Shown here in pieces: positions 42,745-50,649 of a DNA stretch of 64,000 bases. This stretch comes from Glaciibacter superstes DSM 21135 (lineage in GTDB: Bacteria > Actinomycetota > Actinomycetes > Actinomycetales > Microbacteriaceae): positions 1 to 64,000 of the forward strand of contig NZ_ATWH01000016.1 of NCBI RefSeq assembly GCF_000421145.1, read 5' to 3'. The notes under the pieces were generated by a model. The model made no database searches and was not told the DNA's origin. It worked only from the letters and a program-made list of their open reading frames with translations. The stretch's first letter is position 1, and each line of letters starts with the position of its first letter. The translations under genes were made by a program, and so were the position numbers.

Positions 42745-43734
42745 ATGGGACTTCCACAGTGGATGTGGATCTGGCACCTGTCGCTGGTCACGTCGGTCAT
42801 GGTGCCTTTCGGCATCCTGGTGCATTACTGGCGGCGTCCGGATGCCGCTCATCTCTTCACTCACGCGTCAGAAGGTTCTCCGTCGGCCGGGGTGTACCGC
42901 GCAGTGCGTCGCCAGGTTCTTCTCACGCGGATCGCGAGCGCAATAGCGTTCGTCGTGGTCGTCCTGAGCGTTGAAGGTGTGTGGCTGCCGAGCCGGGTCT
43001 CTGACCATTGGACCTCGTTCCTGGTGCCGATGACAGTCGCCACAGCCTGCATCCTCGTTCTCATGCTGGCGCCGACGACATCGCCGCGCGAAACGGCAGG
43101 ATCGCCGCAACTGGCCGATTCGAGCGCACGCCCCGCATACTCCTTTGGCAAGACCTGGTGGTTCGTCGGCTGGAGCGCCACCGCCGCGATCCTGGCTGTG
43201 ACCGCCATTGTCGCCGGACTGTTCGCCGGCGTCGACAACGACGGTCGCCACGCGATCTTCACGATCAACGTCGGCGAAGTCTCCGGCAGCACAACATTCC
43301 TCGGGTGGTACTTCGGCGTCCCCATCCTGATCGGCATCGCAGTGCTCGCGGCTGTCACGCTCGTCGCGCTCTGGCTGAGCGCGAGACGACGCGTGTCCAG
43401 CATCCCTGACCGGAAAAACGCCGACTCCTGGCTGCAACACCACCGGAACCGCACCATACTTCTCGTGGGCGCTGGCGCGCTGGTGGTGACGCTGGGCTGG
43501 GCGTTGCTCTCGATCAGCTCTGCTGGGTCGCTCTTCGTCTCTGGCCCATCTGGCACCGTCGGCTCCCCGTTCGCAGCTCTGTCCATTCCGCTCCGCGTTA
43601 CCGGGCTGGTGCTCCAGGGCGTTGGCGTGGCCATGTTCCTCGTGCCTGCGTTCTCAAAACTACCGCGCTCGGCGCCAGTCGATTCAGACACGCCAGCCGC
43701 GGACGATCTCTCCCTCTCCGAGCTGCGTCCATAA
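42745..43734 (+). CDS. Hypothetical multi-pass membrane protein
   Basis: A 329-residue protein with about seven hydrophobic segments, starting MGLPQWMWIWHLSLVTSVMV. Two polar cytoplasmic-type segments (PTTSPRETAGSPQ and SARRRVSSIPDRKNADSWLQHHRNR) separate helix groups, and the C-terminus is acidic. No family recognised. I use ATG 42745 because GGGAG stands 9 bases before it; ATG 42709 in the same frame would add 12 residues. Confidence 0.7.
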   Translation: MGLPQWMWIWHLSLVTSVMVPFGILVHYWRRPDAAHLFTHASEGSPSAGVYRAVRRQVLLTRIASAIAFVVVVLSVEGVWLPSRVSDHWTSFLVPMTVATACILVLMLAPTTSPRETAGSPQLADSSARPAYSFGKTWWFVGWSATAAILAVTAIVAGLFAGVDNDGRHAIFTINVGEVSGSTTFLGWYFGVPILIGIAVLAAVTLVALWLSARRRVSSIPDRKNADSWLQHHRNRTILLVGAGALVVTLGWALLSISSAGSLFVSGPSGTVGSPFAALSIPLRVTGLVLQGVGVAMFLVPAFSKLPRSAPVDSDTPAADDLSLSELRP

Positions 43735-43758
43735 ACCAACAAAGGTAAGCCACTCGGC

Positions 43759-44235
43759 TCAGACCCCCGAACGCCGACGTTCAACCTTGGTCGCCGCTCG
43801 ATGGCTCCGCACGTCTCCAACTGCGGCTGCGGCGTGCACCGCGTCGGTCTCGCCGCCTGCTGCGAGTTGCTGCACGCGTTGCGCTGTGAGTCCGAGCACT
43901 GCGCCGGCGTCTTTGAACGTGAGTCCGTCCGCGCGGAGACTTGCAACTGCGCGACGCGCGAGCGCGGCCGCTGCGGCGTTCTCCTGGCGCGCGACCGCTT
44001 CGCGTTGCTTGGCCTCCTTCCACGCTTCGCGGGCTTCGCCTGGAATCTCAATCGACACCGCGACATCGAACGTGTCTGGCGGGGCGTCGAGCCAGAGCCC
44101 GATGACCTCGCGGGCGACCTCCTCTACTTCGGTCACTCTGCGGGCTTGCCCCACCGTATCGAGTTCGGGAACCTGCACGAGCCACCATCGGCCGTCTTTG
44201 CTCGCGGTGACGTCATACGTCTTTCGGTCAATCAC
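43759..44235 (-). CDS. hicB: HicB-like antitoxin
   Basis: A 158-residue protein whose N-terminal half (YDVTASKDGRWWLVQVPELDTVGQARRVTEVEEVAREVIGLWLD) is the partially degraded RNase-H-like HicB fold and whose C-terminal part (GLTFKDAGAVLGLTAQRVQQL) is a helix-turn-helix that should bind the operator of the pair. It follows hicA by 12 bases, the usual toxin-first order. Confidence 0.85.
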   Translation of the reverse strand: MIDRKTYDVTASKDGRWWLVQVPELDTVGQARRVTEVEEVAREVIGLWLDAPPDTFDVAVSIEIPGEAREAWKEAKQREAVARQENAAAAALARRAVASLRADGLTFKDAGAVLGLTAQRVQQLAAGGETDAVHAAAAVGDVRSHRAATKVERRRSGV

Positions 44236-44247
44236 GGTGTCGGCCTC

Positions 44248-44460
44248 CTAACGCCAGTTCTTGGGGGTGTTCGGCAGCTTCTTGATCAGCTGGCCGACGA
44301 TTCCGGCGCTGGTCTCGCGGTGACCAACAGGGATCGATTCTTTGACTGACTCGTCGGGCAGCCCCCACAATTCGTGGCTGCCCTTCGCGTCACGCAGGTA
44401 TACCCATCCGTTTTCCTTCACGACCTTCATCACATCTCGAGTCTCCTGCGGTTTCGGCAT
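44248..44460 (-). CDS. hicA: HicA-like mRNA interferase toxin
   Basis: A 70-residue double-stranded-RNA-binding-fold toxin. The catalytic His lies in DAKGSHELWGLP (the conserved G-S-H of HicA), followed by SIPVGHRETSAGIVGQLIKKL, which matches the family's central strand and helix. The ATG directly follows a -10 (TAGACT) by 5 bases, so the toxin mRNA is probably leaderless. Confidence 0.87.
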   Translation of the reverse strand: MPKPQETRDVMKVVKENGWVYLRDAKGSHELWGLPDESVKESIPVGHRETSAGIVGQLIKKLPNTPKNWR

Positions 44461-44465
44461 GATCG

Positions 44466-44495
44466 AGTCTATCCCCCCTTGACGCCCTCGTCAAG
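44466..44495 (-). promoter_or_regulatory. hicAB promoter and operator
   Basis: On the minus strand TTGACG (44494-44489), 17 bases, TAGACT (44471-44466). The -35 lies inside the perfect palindrome CTTGACG-N4-CGTCAAG (44478-44495), where a HicB dimer would block RNA polymerase. Confidence 0.8.
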
Positions 44496-44564
44496 AGGCC
44501 CTTGATAGTGCGGTGTGCGAAAAGAACGGAGGCCGTGGAACGGATGCCGTCGGCCCCGGCCCGC

Positions 44565-45326
44565 TTATTTGTCGACGAGGGTGACCTCGAAGGAGTACAG
44601 GTCTGGCCGGTAGCAGTGGCTGCCGAATTCGATCGCCCTGCCGGAGTTGTCGAACGCGGTGCGTTCCATCGTCAGCACCGGGCCGCCCTTATCGATTTCG
44701 AGCAGCGTGGTCTCCTCCGCGCTCGCCCGTCTCGCGCCGATCCGCTGCCTGGCCACGCGAATCATCGTGCCTCGCGCGCGAAGCAGCTGGTACAGCCCGT
44801 GCTCGGCGAGGTCCTCTTCCGAGAGATCGACCAGATCCCGCGGCAGATAGTTCTCCAGCACCGCGACCGGCACGTCATCTGCCCCGCGCACCCGGCGAAT
44901 GTGCAGGATGGGATCTCCGACCGGCACACCGAGCACCTCGGCGATACGGGCATCCGCTTCGATAACCTCGTGCAGCAGCAACGACGTCGACGGATGCCGG
45001 TCACCACTTGCCAGGTCGTCATAGAGGCTGGTCAGCTCCACCTTGCGCGACACCTGGCCGTGCACAACCTGGGTTCCGATACCGCGCCGGCGCACCAGCA
45101 TCCCCTTGTCGACGAGTTCCTGGATGGCCCGTCGCACGGTCGGCCTGGACAGTCCAAGCCGCTCCCCCAGAGCAATCTCATTCTCCAGTCGCGACCCGGG
45201 CGGCAGGTCGCCTTCGAGGATCGCGTTCTCGATACGACTCGCGATCTGAAAATACAGCGGCACGGGGCCGGAGCGGTCGAGATCCATGAACAACCCGCCA
45301 GGCAACGTGCTCTCCGCCTGCTTCAC
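44565..45326 (-). CDS. GntR-family regulator (HutC type), IolR candidate
   Basis: A 253-residue regulator. Winged helix at ~24-90: PLYFQIASRIENAILEGDLPPGSRLENEIALGERLGLSRPTVRRAIQELVDKGMLVRRRGIGTQV; then the UTRA effector domain (ADARIAEVLGVPVGDPILHIRRVRGADDVPVAVLENYLP ... SFEVTLVDK). TGTCATGACA at its own promoter and similar sites at the iolC, iolG and pfkB promoters make it a likely inositol/sugar repressor. Start may be GTG 45326 or ATG 45287. Confidence 0.9.
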   Translation of the reverse strand: MKQAESTLPGGLFMDLDRSGPVPLYFQIASRIENAILEGDLPPGSRLENEIALGERLGLSRPTVRRAIQELVDKGMLVRRRGIGTQVVHGQVSRKVELTSLYDDLASGDRHPSTSLLLHEVIEADARIAEVLGVPVGDPILHIRRVRGADDVPVAVLENYLPRDLVDLSEEDLAEHGLYQLLRARGTMIRVARQRIGARRASAEETTLLEIDKGGPVLTMERTAFDNSGRAIEFGSHCYRPDLYSFEVTLVDK

Positions 45327-45378
45327 ACAGCACCCCGCTCTCCTGGCCGACCTGCCGCGCCTCTGCCGCAGTGCCCTT

Positions 45379-45393
45379 TGTCATGACATTATC
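45379..45393 (-). promoter_or_regulatory. GntR operator overlapping the gntR -10
   Basis: TGTCATGACA (45379-45388) is a perfect palindrome and fits KGWCHTRACA at all ten positions. On the minus strand GATAAT (45393-45388) directly precedes it as a -10 candidate, giving GATAATGTCATGACA, the same layout as upstream of the pfkB operon. Confidence 0.72.
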
Positions 45394-45414
45394 AGGGGTC
45401 GCGGTGTGCACCGG

Positions 45415-46233
45415 CTATTCCTTCACCGCGCCCTCGAGCATTCCCTTGATGAAGTGTCGCTGCAGGATGAAGTACAACACCACGACGGGCAGCGCAACCA
45501 GAACCGCTCCAGCCGCCAGCAGCGCCGTTCCCTGCGTGTACTGGCCCTGGAAGAACGCCAGCCCGAGCGGCGCGGTGCGCACGGCCCCGGTCGGCGACAT
45601 GACCAGCGGAATGAGGAACTCGTTCCACGTCCACATGAACACCAGCACCACCATCGTGGTGATCGCCGGACGCCCCATCGGCACCAGGATCGACCAGAGA
45701 ATGCGTTTCGGCGACGCCCCGTCCATCCGCGCGGCGTCGAGCACCGAACGGTTGACACCCTTGAAGTAGGTGCGCATCCAGTAGGTTCCGAACGCCACCG
45801 ACTGCGCGACCTGCGGCAGCGCCACCGCCCAGATGGTGTCGGTCAGCCCCAGGCTCCGCAGGTCGAAGAACAGCGGTACGACGATCGCCTCGGCCGGCAC
45901 CATGATGCCGAGCAGGAACACGTAGAACAGCACCTGTTCGCCGCGGAATGACATCGTGCCGAACGCGTATCCGCTGAGCACGGACAGCACCACGGTGAGG
46001 GTCACGACGATGACGGCGACGATGACGGATGTCGTCATGTATTGTCCGAAACGCCCCTCCTGCCAGGCGTCGATGAAGTTGCCCGGGTGGAAAGGGCCGC
46101 CCTCCCTGGCCGCTGAGGCGCTGGGCGGCGCAAAAGCCGACACCAGGATCGTCAGCATGGGCGCCAGGACGATCAACGAGAAGACGATCAGGATCGCGTA
46201 GTTCAGGAAACGTTCCGTGTTGCTGACCTTCAT
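45415..46233 (-). CDS. Carbohydrate ABC transporter permease (MalG type)
   Basis: A 272-residue permease with six predicted helices. EAA loop VLDAARMDGASPKRILWSILVP and the MalG tail FILQRHFIKGMLEGAVKE are present. It is the last gene of the pfkB-ABC operon; it overlaps the upstream permease by 4 bases. The GntR operator and gntR follow. Confidence 0.92.
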   Translation of the reverse strand: MKVSNTERFLNYAILIVFSLIVLAPMLTILVSAFAPPSASAAREGGPFHPGNFIDAWQEGRFGQYMTTSVIVAVIVVTLTVVLSVLSGYAFGTMSFRGEQVLFYVFLLGIMVPAEAIVVPLFFDLRSLGLTDTIWAVALPQVAQSVAFGTYWMRTYFKGVNRSVLDAARMDGASPKRILWSILVPMGRPAITTMVVLVFMWTWNEFLIPLVMSPTGAVRTAPLGLAFFQGQYTQGTALLAAGAVLVALPVVVLYFILQRHFIKGMLEGAVKE

Positions 46234-47207
46234 GAGGAGCTTCGGTCTCCAATGCGGTTGATGGTGAGGCTGATCAAGAAGATGAGTGCGGTGAGTGTCA
46301 CTCCGACAGCCGCGGCTGACCCCACCTGCCCCAGCTCGAAGGCCCGGCGGTACACCTCGTAGCTCGGCACCGTCGTCGAGCTGCCGGGCCCGCCACTCGT
46401 CGTCACGTAGATGAGGTCGAAGGTCTTGAGGGAGGCGACGACGGTCAGCGTGAGCGCCACGGTGATCTCAGCGCGCACCGCCGGGACGATGATCGAGAAG
46501 AACTCCCGCACCGGACCTGCGCCGTCCATCCGCGCGGACTCGAAGTGCTCGAGCGGAATTTTTGCCATGCCGGCGAGCAGGAGCACCGTGACCAGTCCGG
46601 TCGACACCCAGGTGCCAATGATGCCGACGGCAGGCAGAGAGAAGGTGTAGTCGCCGAGCCAGGCGCGGGTGAGATCGTCGAGGCCGACGGCGCGAAGCAC
46701 CATGTTGAGCTGGCCGTCTGGGGCGTAGATCTGTCGCCACGCAACCGCGACGACGACCATGGCGATGACCTGGGGCAGGAAGACGACGGTTCGAAACAGC
46801 GACAGGCCGCGCACCCTGGCACGGCTGAGCACAGCGGCGAGCACCAGTCCGATGCTCACGGGCAGGATCGCGTAAAAGAACACGAAGACCAGGGCGTGGC
46901 CAAATGCGTCCCGCAGCCGCTCGTCGCTGATGATTGCGGCGTAGTTGTCGAACCCGACGAAGGTGGCGAGGGTCAGGCCGTCCCATTCGAACAGTGACAG
47001 GTGCACAGCGCGGGCAAGGGGGTAGAGCAGGAAGGCGGCGTAGACGAGGAACGCGGGCAGGATGAACAGGTACGGGAGGAACCACTTGCCCTGCGTTGAT
47101 GGACGGCGCCGGGATTGACGACGCGTTGCGCCGCCGCGCGGGGCGGAACGGCCTGTGCCGTTCCGCCCGCCATTCTCGGTTCTAGCCTGCTGCAGTGAAC
47201 TCGGCAT
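46230..47207 (-). CDS. Carbohydrate ABC transporter permease (MalF type)
   Basis: A 325-residue permease; a basic N-terminal tail (~40 residues, rich in Arg/Gly/Ser) precedes FLPYLFILPAFLVYAAFLLYPLARAVHLSLFEW. The EAA loop FESARMDGAGPVREFFSIIVP is intact. The ATG lies inside the 3' end of the binding-protein gene (26-base overlap), an unusually long overlap. Confidence 0.9.
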   Translation of the reverse strand: MPSSLQQARTENGGRNGTGRSAPRGGATRRQSRRRPSTQGKWFLPYLFILPAFLVYAAFLLYPLARAVHLSLFEWDGLTLATFVGFDNYAAIISDERLRDAFGHALVFVFFYAILPVSIGLVLAAVLSRARVRGLSLFRTVVFLPQVIAMVVVAVAWRQIYAPDGQLNMVLRAVGLDDLTRAWLGDYTFSLPAVGIIGTWVSTGLVTVLLLAGMAKIPLEHFESARMDGAGPVREFFSIIVPAVRAEITVALTLTVVASLKTFDLIYVTTSGGPGSSTTVPSYEVYRRAFELGQVGSAAAVGVTLTALIFLISLTINRIGDRSSS

Positions 47208-48576
47208 AGTCGGTTTCCAGCGCCTCGGTGAACGCTTTCGGGGTCAGCTGGCCGTCGAGCAGGCCCTGCAGGGACTCGCCGAGGGTGTCACCCATCGTCG
47301 GCGTTGCGTAGTCGAGGTACGGCAGCAGCACGCCATCCGTGGTCACCGACCCGAACGAGGAGTACACGTCGCGCAGCACGCCGGATTCCGGGGCGTACTT
47401 CTGGGTGTCGATAACCGGAAGGTTGCCGGTGTCCGCCAGGATCGCCATTGCGTCGTCGTTCGTGATGAAGTCGATGTACGCGGCAGCCAGGTCGGGGTTC
47501 TTGGTGGCGCTCGTCACCGTGAATGGCAACCCGGTGCCACCTGTGGTGTGGGCACCTTCGCCTGCGGTTGCCGGCGGGGTGAAGAATCCGACGTCGTCAC
47601 CCATGGCATCTTCGAGGTCGGCCGCGAGCCAGGAGCCGCCCATGAGGAACACGCCCTCACCCTTCGTGAGCATCTGCCAGGCCGCGTCGTAGTCGGTTCC
47701 GTTGACCCCATCATTGAAGAAACCGTTGGTCTGCCACGAACTGAGTGTCTCGGTGGCAGCCTCGTTCTCCGGCGTCTCCCACGACGCGCCGGCGTTGCCG
47801 AAACCGAGCTTCTCGACCTGGTCGCTCGGCGCGAGGGCGCCCTGAACCGGACCGAAAACGTGCACGGCAGGCCACTTCTCGATGTTTCCGAGAAGAAGCG
47901 GCGTCTCGCCGGCACCCTTCGCGGTGGCCAGCGCCGCCTCGAAGCCCGCCCAGTCTTTCGGAAGCTCGACGCCGAGTCCGGCGAGTTTCGCCTTGCTGTA
48001 GAACACGCCGACGACCTCGCCGACCTGCGGGAGGCCGTAGGTGGAACCGCTGCCGAAGGTCGTGCCGTCTTCGCTGTACTGCGAGTACTTCAGGATGCTC
48101 TCCGGGAACCGGTCCTCCCACCCATACGCCTCAGACCAGGCGTCGAGCGGGAGTAGCTGTCCCGCTTCAACAAACGCGCCCATCGAGCTGCGGGCATTGT
48201 TTGCCTGCACGACGTCAGGGGCGTCATCGCCGCTGAGTGCGAGGCGCAGGGTCTTCCCGAGGTCGTCAAACGACTGCGACACCCGCTTGATGGTGATGTT
48301 CGGATACGCCTTCTCGAAAGCCGCATTCAGCTGCTTCATCTGTTCGTCCTGGCCGCCGCGAACCTCCTGGTCCCAGACGGTGAGCGTAAGATCGCCCATT
48401 TTCGAGACATCCGTCTGCACCGTGCGGTCGGGGTCGAGCGACGGCGCGGCGGTCTGACCGGAGCCCGGCGTGCACGCTGTGAGGGTCATGGCGATGGCGG
48501 CCGCTCCGGCGAGGCCAACTGCCAGCGAACGGGATATCCGCGACGTGGCCGTCCGTGATCTGCGCGTGAAGTTCAT
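47182..48576 (-). CDS. Carbohydrate ABC transporter substrate-binding lipoprotein
   Basis: A 464-residue family 1 binding protein. Signal: SLAVGLAGAAAIAMTLTAC with a lipobox ending at Cys 35. Mature part: LTLTVWDQEVRGGQDEQMKQLNAAFEKAYPNITIKRVSQSF, DAPDVVQANNARSSMGAFVEAGQLLPLDAW, FLMGGSWLAADL. AGGA precedes the ATG at 48576. No ATPase gene is present, so a shared ATPase is expected. The PfkB kinase gene lies upstream in the same operon. Confidence 0.9.
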   Translation of the reverse strand: MNFTRRSRTATSRISRSLAVGLAGAAAIAMTLTACTPGSGQTAAPSLDPDRTVQTDVSKMGDLTLTVWDQEVRGGQDEQMKQLNAAFEKAYPNITIKRVSQSFDDLGKTLRLALSGDDAPDVVQANNARSSMGAFVEAGQLLPLDAWSEAYGWEDRFPESILKYSQYSEDGTTFGSGSTYGLPQVGEVVGVFYSKAKLAGLGVELPKDWAGFEAALATAKGAGETPLLLGNIEKWPAVHVFGPVQGALAPSDQVEKLGFGNAGASWETPENEAATETLSSWQTNGFFNDGVNGTDYDAAWQMLTKGEGVFLMGGSWLAADLEDAMGDDVGFFTPPATAGEGAHTTGGTGLPFTVTSATKNPDLAAAYIDFITNDDAMAILADTGNLPVIDTQKYAPESGVLRDVYSSFGSVTTDGVLLPYLDYATPTMGDTLGESLQGLLDGQLTPKAFTEALETDYAEFTAAG

Positions 48577-48607
48577 GCGATTTCCTTTCTCGGGAACCGG
48601 GTGCGGT

Positions 48608-49723
48608 TCAGTGGTGCCTGCTGTGGCCGATGGTGGCCTCCGCGCGACGAACGGCATCGCGTCTGGCCGCGGGAGTCTTTGCTTGAGGAATGAGGTCGCC
48701 CAGAAATCCGTAACTCGCGGCGATCCTGGCTGCCTCTGCATTCCGCCCAGAATCCCTCTTGGTAGTTTCCCACCAGTCTGCGATATCCCCCCATCCAGGA
48801 GACGCGAGCGAGCCCCCGAAATGCTGCACAGCCAGGGCGGAGCACAGGGTGGAGAACAGGAGCCTCTGTTCGAGCGGCCACTCCCCCAGTGTTCCGACCA
48901 CGATGCCGGCGGAGAACACATCGCCCGCGCCGGTCGGGTCGACAGGGTCGACGAGAAGGGCGGGTACGGATGCCGTCTCGCCCGTGGTCGCATCCGTTGC
49001 GATGGCACCGTCTTTACCTTTGGTGACCACCACAAACGGCACCAGGTCGGAGAGTTGTGCGAGCGCTGCCTCCGGCGTCTCGGTGCGGGTGTATGCCATC
49101 GCCTCGACGTGGTTCGGCAGGAACGCGTGGCAACGGCCGAGATTGGCGAGGTCGGCCTGGTCCCACTTCTCAGTGGGGTCCCAGCCCACGGCCGCGAAGA
49201 CCTTCGCCTGGTCGGCCGCGGATGTGAACCACCACGGCTCGTCTTCGCCCGGTGCGATCAGGTCGGTCACGAGGGCTCGCGACCGGGGTGGCGTGCCGAT
49301 CAGTTCGAGCTGGCTGACCGGGATGGGATGACCGTGGGTGATCATGCTGCGGTCGCCTTGGGTCGCGATCGACACCGTCACCGCGGAGTGCCAGTCGGGA
49401 AAAATACGCGACCTACTGAGGTCGATGTGCTCCTGTTGGCTGAGGAGCGACCATGACCAGTGTCCGTACACGTCATCGCCGAATCCGGCAGCCAGACCGG
49501 TGCTGAGACCAAGACGGGATGCCGCGACCGCGAGGTTGGCGATCCCGCCGGGAACTGAGCCCATGCCCTCTGCCCAGACCTCGGTGCCTGGCCTCGGTTC
49601 GGAGGGGAGACCGGTGAAGACGATGTCGAAGAACAGTGGGCCGGCGAGGAACAGGTCGAGGTCTTGCTCGAGCGTCGGCTCGGGGTCGGTCGGCGCTTCG
49701 ACGCGTGGGTGGACGTTTTCCAC
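48608..49723 (-). CDS. PfkB-family carbohydrate kinase
   Basis: A 371-residue ribokinase-fold kinase. N-terminal FLAGPLFFDIVFTGLPSEPRPGTEVWAEGMGSVPGGIANLAVAASRLG, C-terminal DPVDPTGAGDVFSAGIVVGTLG with the catalytic Asp of the DTGAGD-type motif. It is ~50 residues longer than usual, with a C-terminal extension. GAGG five bases before the GTG at 49723. First gene of the operon with the ABC importer, so it probably phosphorylates the imported sugar or sugar alcohol. Confidence 0.88.
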   Translation of the reverse strand: MENVHPRVEAPTDPEPTLEQDLDLFLAGPLFFDIVFTGLPSEPRPGTEVWAEGMGSVPGGIANLAVAASRLGLSTGLAAGFGDDVYGHWSWSLLSQQEHIDLSRSRIFPDWHSAVTVSIATQGDRSMITHGHPIPVSQLELIGTPPRSRALVTDLIAPGEDEPWWFTSAADQAKVFAAVGWDPTEKWDQADLANLGRCHAFLPNHVEAMAYTRTETPEAALAQLSDLVPFVVVTKGKDGAIATDATTGETASVPALLVDPVDPTGAGDVFSAGIVVGTLGEWPLEQRLLFSTLCSALAVQHFGGSLASPGWGDIADWWETTKRDSGRNAEAARIAASYGFLGDLIPQAKTPAARRDAVRRAEATIGHSRHH

Positions 49724-49813
49724 TGAATCCTCTTCCAGCGGCGCGAAATGCGCGCGGACGGTGTGACGGAATTGCCTGTTGCGGGTGCAGTGGAGTGTGA
49801 GCTCCCTTGCTTA

Positions 49814-49828
49814 CGTCAGGACATTATC
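49814..49828 (-). promoter_or_regulatory. GntR-type operator at the pfkB operon promoter
   Basis: On the minus strand GATAAT (49828-49823) followed by TGTCCTGACG (49823-49814), nine of ten positions of KGWCHTRACA. The composite GATAATGTCMTGACR is shared with the gntR promoter, which suggests common control. Confidence 0.65.
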
Positions 49829-49863
49829 ACGCAGGATTGAGCAGAACAAGCCACAGTTTCTGC

Positions 49864-49893
49864 TTGAAGCTGCTCACTCCTGCTTGCTACTAT
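49864..49893 (+). promoter_or_regulatory. Promoter for leaderless deoR-family gene
   Basis: TTGAAG (49864-49869), 18 bases, TACTAT (49888-49893), then six bases to the ATG at 49900. TGCTTG occurs at 49861 and 49881 and GAGC/GCTC pairs surround the start, a possible DeoR operator. Confidence 0.6.
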
Positions 49894-49899
49894 GAGCGC

Positions 49900-50649
49900 A
49901 TGCTCACCACCACGCGCCAGGCGACGATCTTGCGCCGAGTGAAGGAAACCGGCGAAGCATCCGTCACCGACCTGGCCGAGATCATGCAGGTCAGCCCCTC
50001 CACGATCCGTCGAGATCTGAACTCGCTCAGCGCCGACGGACTGTTGCGACGCGTGCGCGGCGGCGGAAGCGTCGAGCCAGACGAGGTCCCCTTCCAGGAG
50101 GTGGCAGAGCGGTCCGCCTCGTCCAAGGAGCGGATTGCCGCCGTCGCGGCCTCGCTGGTGGCAGACGGAGACGTCGTCGTGCTCGACATCGGCACCACCA
50201 CCGCCCTCATCGCGCGGGCGCTCCGCGGCAAGGCGATCACCGTGATCACCTCGAGCATCGCCGTACTCGACGAATTGCGGGCAGACACTGGCATCGAACT
50301 CATCATGCTGGGCGGCGTGCTGCGGCGTTCGTACCATTCGCTGGTCGGGTCGCTCACCGAAGGCGCACTGAGCCAGCTGCGGGCCACCATCTGCTTTGTC
50401 GGCACCAGCGGAATCCGGCCTGACGGCACGGTTCTCGACTCCACCGGCATCGAGGTTCCGGTCAAACGCGCGATCCTCGCCTCTGCGCCGCACATTGTGC
50501 TGGTGGCCGACGAGACCAAGTTCCCCGGCACCGGCATCCTCTCCGTCTGTGAACCCTCAGCCATCAACACCCTGATCACCTCCGATGCCGCGGACCGCGC
50601 GACGCTCGAGGTGTTTCGCCAGAGCGGAAGCGACGTGGTTCTCGCGTGA
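49900..50649 (+). CDS. DeoR-family transcriptional regulator
   Basis: A 249-residue sugar-responsive repressor. DeoR helix-turn-helix: RQATILRRVKETGEASVTDLAEIMQVSPSTIRRDLNSLSADGLLRRVRGG (~6-55); sensor domain: SKERIAAVAASLVADGDVVVLDIGTTTALIARAL, GGVLRRSYHSLVG, FVGTSGI and VLVADETKFPG, where phosphosugars bind. Its stop overlaps the GTG of the GH4 gene (GTGA), so it forms a two-gene operon with it, divergent from the pfkB-ABC operon. Confidence 0.92.
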   Translation: MLTTTRQATILRRVKETGEASVTDLAEIMQVSPSTIRRDLNSLSADGLLRRVRGGGSVEPDEVPFQEVAERSASSKERIAAVAASLVADGDVVVLDIGTTTALIARALRGKAITVITSSIAVLDELRADTGIELIMLGGVLRRSYHSLVGSLTEGALSQLRATICFVGTSGIRPDGTVLDSTGIEVPVKRAILASAPHIVLVADETKFPGTGILSVCEPSAINTLITSDAADRATLEVFRQSGSDVVLA

